Below are positions 5,546 through 5,834 of a stretch of 5,834 nt of DNA, in pieces. Source of the stretch: Woeseia sp. GTDB taxonomy: Bacteria; Pseudomonadota; Gammaproteobacteria; Steroidobacterales; Woeseiaceae. The stretch covers positions 1-5,834 of the forward strand of contig QIHS01000431.1 in the NCBI GenBank assembly GCA_003229095.1. The letters run 5' to 3'. Both the position numbers and the translations under genes were made by a program. The notes under the pieces are model-generated. The model saw only the letters and a list, made by a program, of their open reading frames with translations. It did not search any database and had not been told where the DNA came from. How positions within the stretch are numbered: the first letter of the stretch is position 1; the number at the start of each line of letters is the position of its first letter.

Positions 5546-5834
5546 ATGCTTGATGTTGTTTTTATCATGCTTATCTTTTTCATCGTCACCGCATCGTTCA
5601 TCAAGGAAGCTGGCATTGATGTGAACCGGCCTGATGCGCCGACTGCACTATCGGTCGCGGACGCCAATATTCTGATCGCTATCAGTTCGAATGATGAGAT
5701 CTGGATTGATAAGCGCATGATTGATCCACGGGCGGTACGGCCGAATATCGAGCGATTGCATGCAGAGAATCCGAAGGGTTCTGTTGTCATTCAAGCTGAC
5801 AAGAAATCGACCAATGAGACGCTGGTCATCGTAA
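5546..5834 (+). CDS. exbD: ExbD biopolymer transport protein, frameshifted at N-terminus and cut by right edge
   Basis: ExbD sits in the inner membrane with one transmembrane helix and a periplasmic domain, and works with ExbB to drive TonB. In this frame the sequence reads ITPMLDVVFIMLIFFIVTA, the diagnostic ExbD helix with its proton-relaying Asp, then VNRPDAP and a periplasmic domain containing IWIDKR and SVVIQADK. About 96 residues of the usual 130 or so are visible from the first in-frame ATG (5546); the gene continues past the edge. The in-frame ATG lies inside the conserved TPML motif, so starting there would remove the cytoplasmic N-terminus, and it has no ribosome binding site. The proper start at 5517 (MRRANT) is in another frame, and the distance from it to ITPML is only about six residues where about a dozen is usual. 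A small deletion of one plus a multiple of three bases would explain both facts. Product identity is certain; functionality is doubtful. Confidence 0.85.
   Translation, partial: MLDVVFIMLIFFIVTASFIKEAGIDVNRPDAPTALSVADANILIAISSNDEIWIDKRMIDPRAVRPNIERLHAENPKGSVVIQADKKSTNETLVIV

Noticed and set aside
5525..5834. Programmed ribosomal frameshift to make ExbD
   Set aside because: No slippery heptamer or downstream structure is apparent near 5530-5545, and ExbD is not known to use frameshifting.

Overview
The window looks like chromosomal DNA of a gammaproteobacterium outside the enteric group, possibly marine. The evidence is a short class I IlvC, an ilv/leu operon under ribosome-mediated attenuation, and a DUF3450-TtpC-ExbB-ExbD cluster of the TonB2 kind known from Vibrio and relatives. 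The lineage is an inference from gene content only.

Left part, minus strand (1-2108): a branched-chain amino acid operon read right to left. It has a sigma70-like promoter (2108-2080), a 33-codon leader peptide rich in Leu/Val/Ile (2071-1970), a predicted antiterminator (1978-1934) that competes with an intrinsic terminator ending in eight T (1938-1905), then ilvC (1855-869) and leuA (from 833, running off the left edge). Starvation for charged Leu, Val or Ile tRNA should stall the leader ribosome and let transcription continue into ilvC-leuA.

Middle (about 2110-2820): a divergent intergenic region of roughly 700 bases with no convincing gene. It holds an inverted repeat (2169-2205), a threefold 16-17 bp direct repeat (2709-2758) and a plausible -10 box (2787-2792) ahead of the right-hand operon. 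The repeat is placed where a regulator of that operon could bind.

Right part, plus strand (2831-5834): a tightly packed energy-transduction operon. It encodes a DUF3450 periplasmic coiled-coil protein, TtpC (an ExbB-like protein with a long periplasmic N-terminus), ExbB, and the start of ExbD, which runs off the right edge. TonB and a TPR protein are usual next members and would lie beyond the window. Together such proteins use the proton motive force to power outer-membrane uptake.

Two genes of this operon, DUF3450 and exbD, have a well-placed ribosome binding site and ATG in a different frame from the conserved protein body. Each implies a small indel near the N-terminus, caused either by real gene decay or by sequencing/assembly error. 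I see no evidence for a wholly new system. The attenuator, the triple repeat and the paired frameshifts are the points most worth checking.
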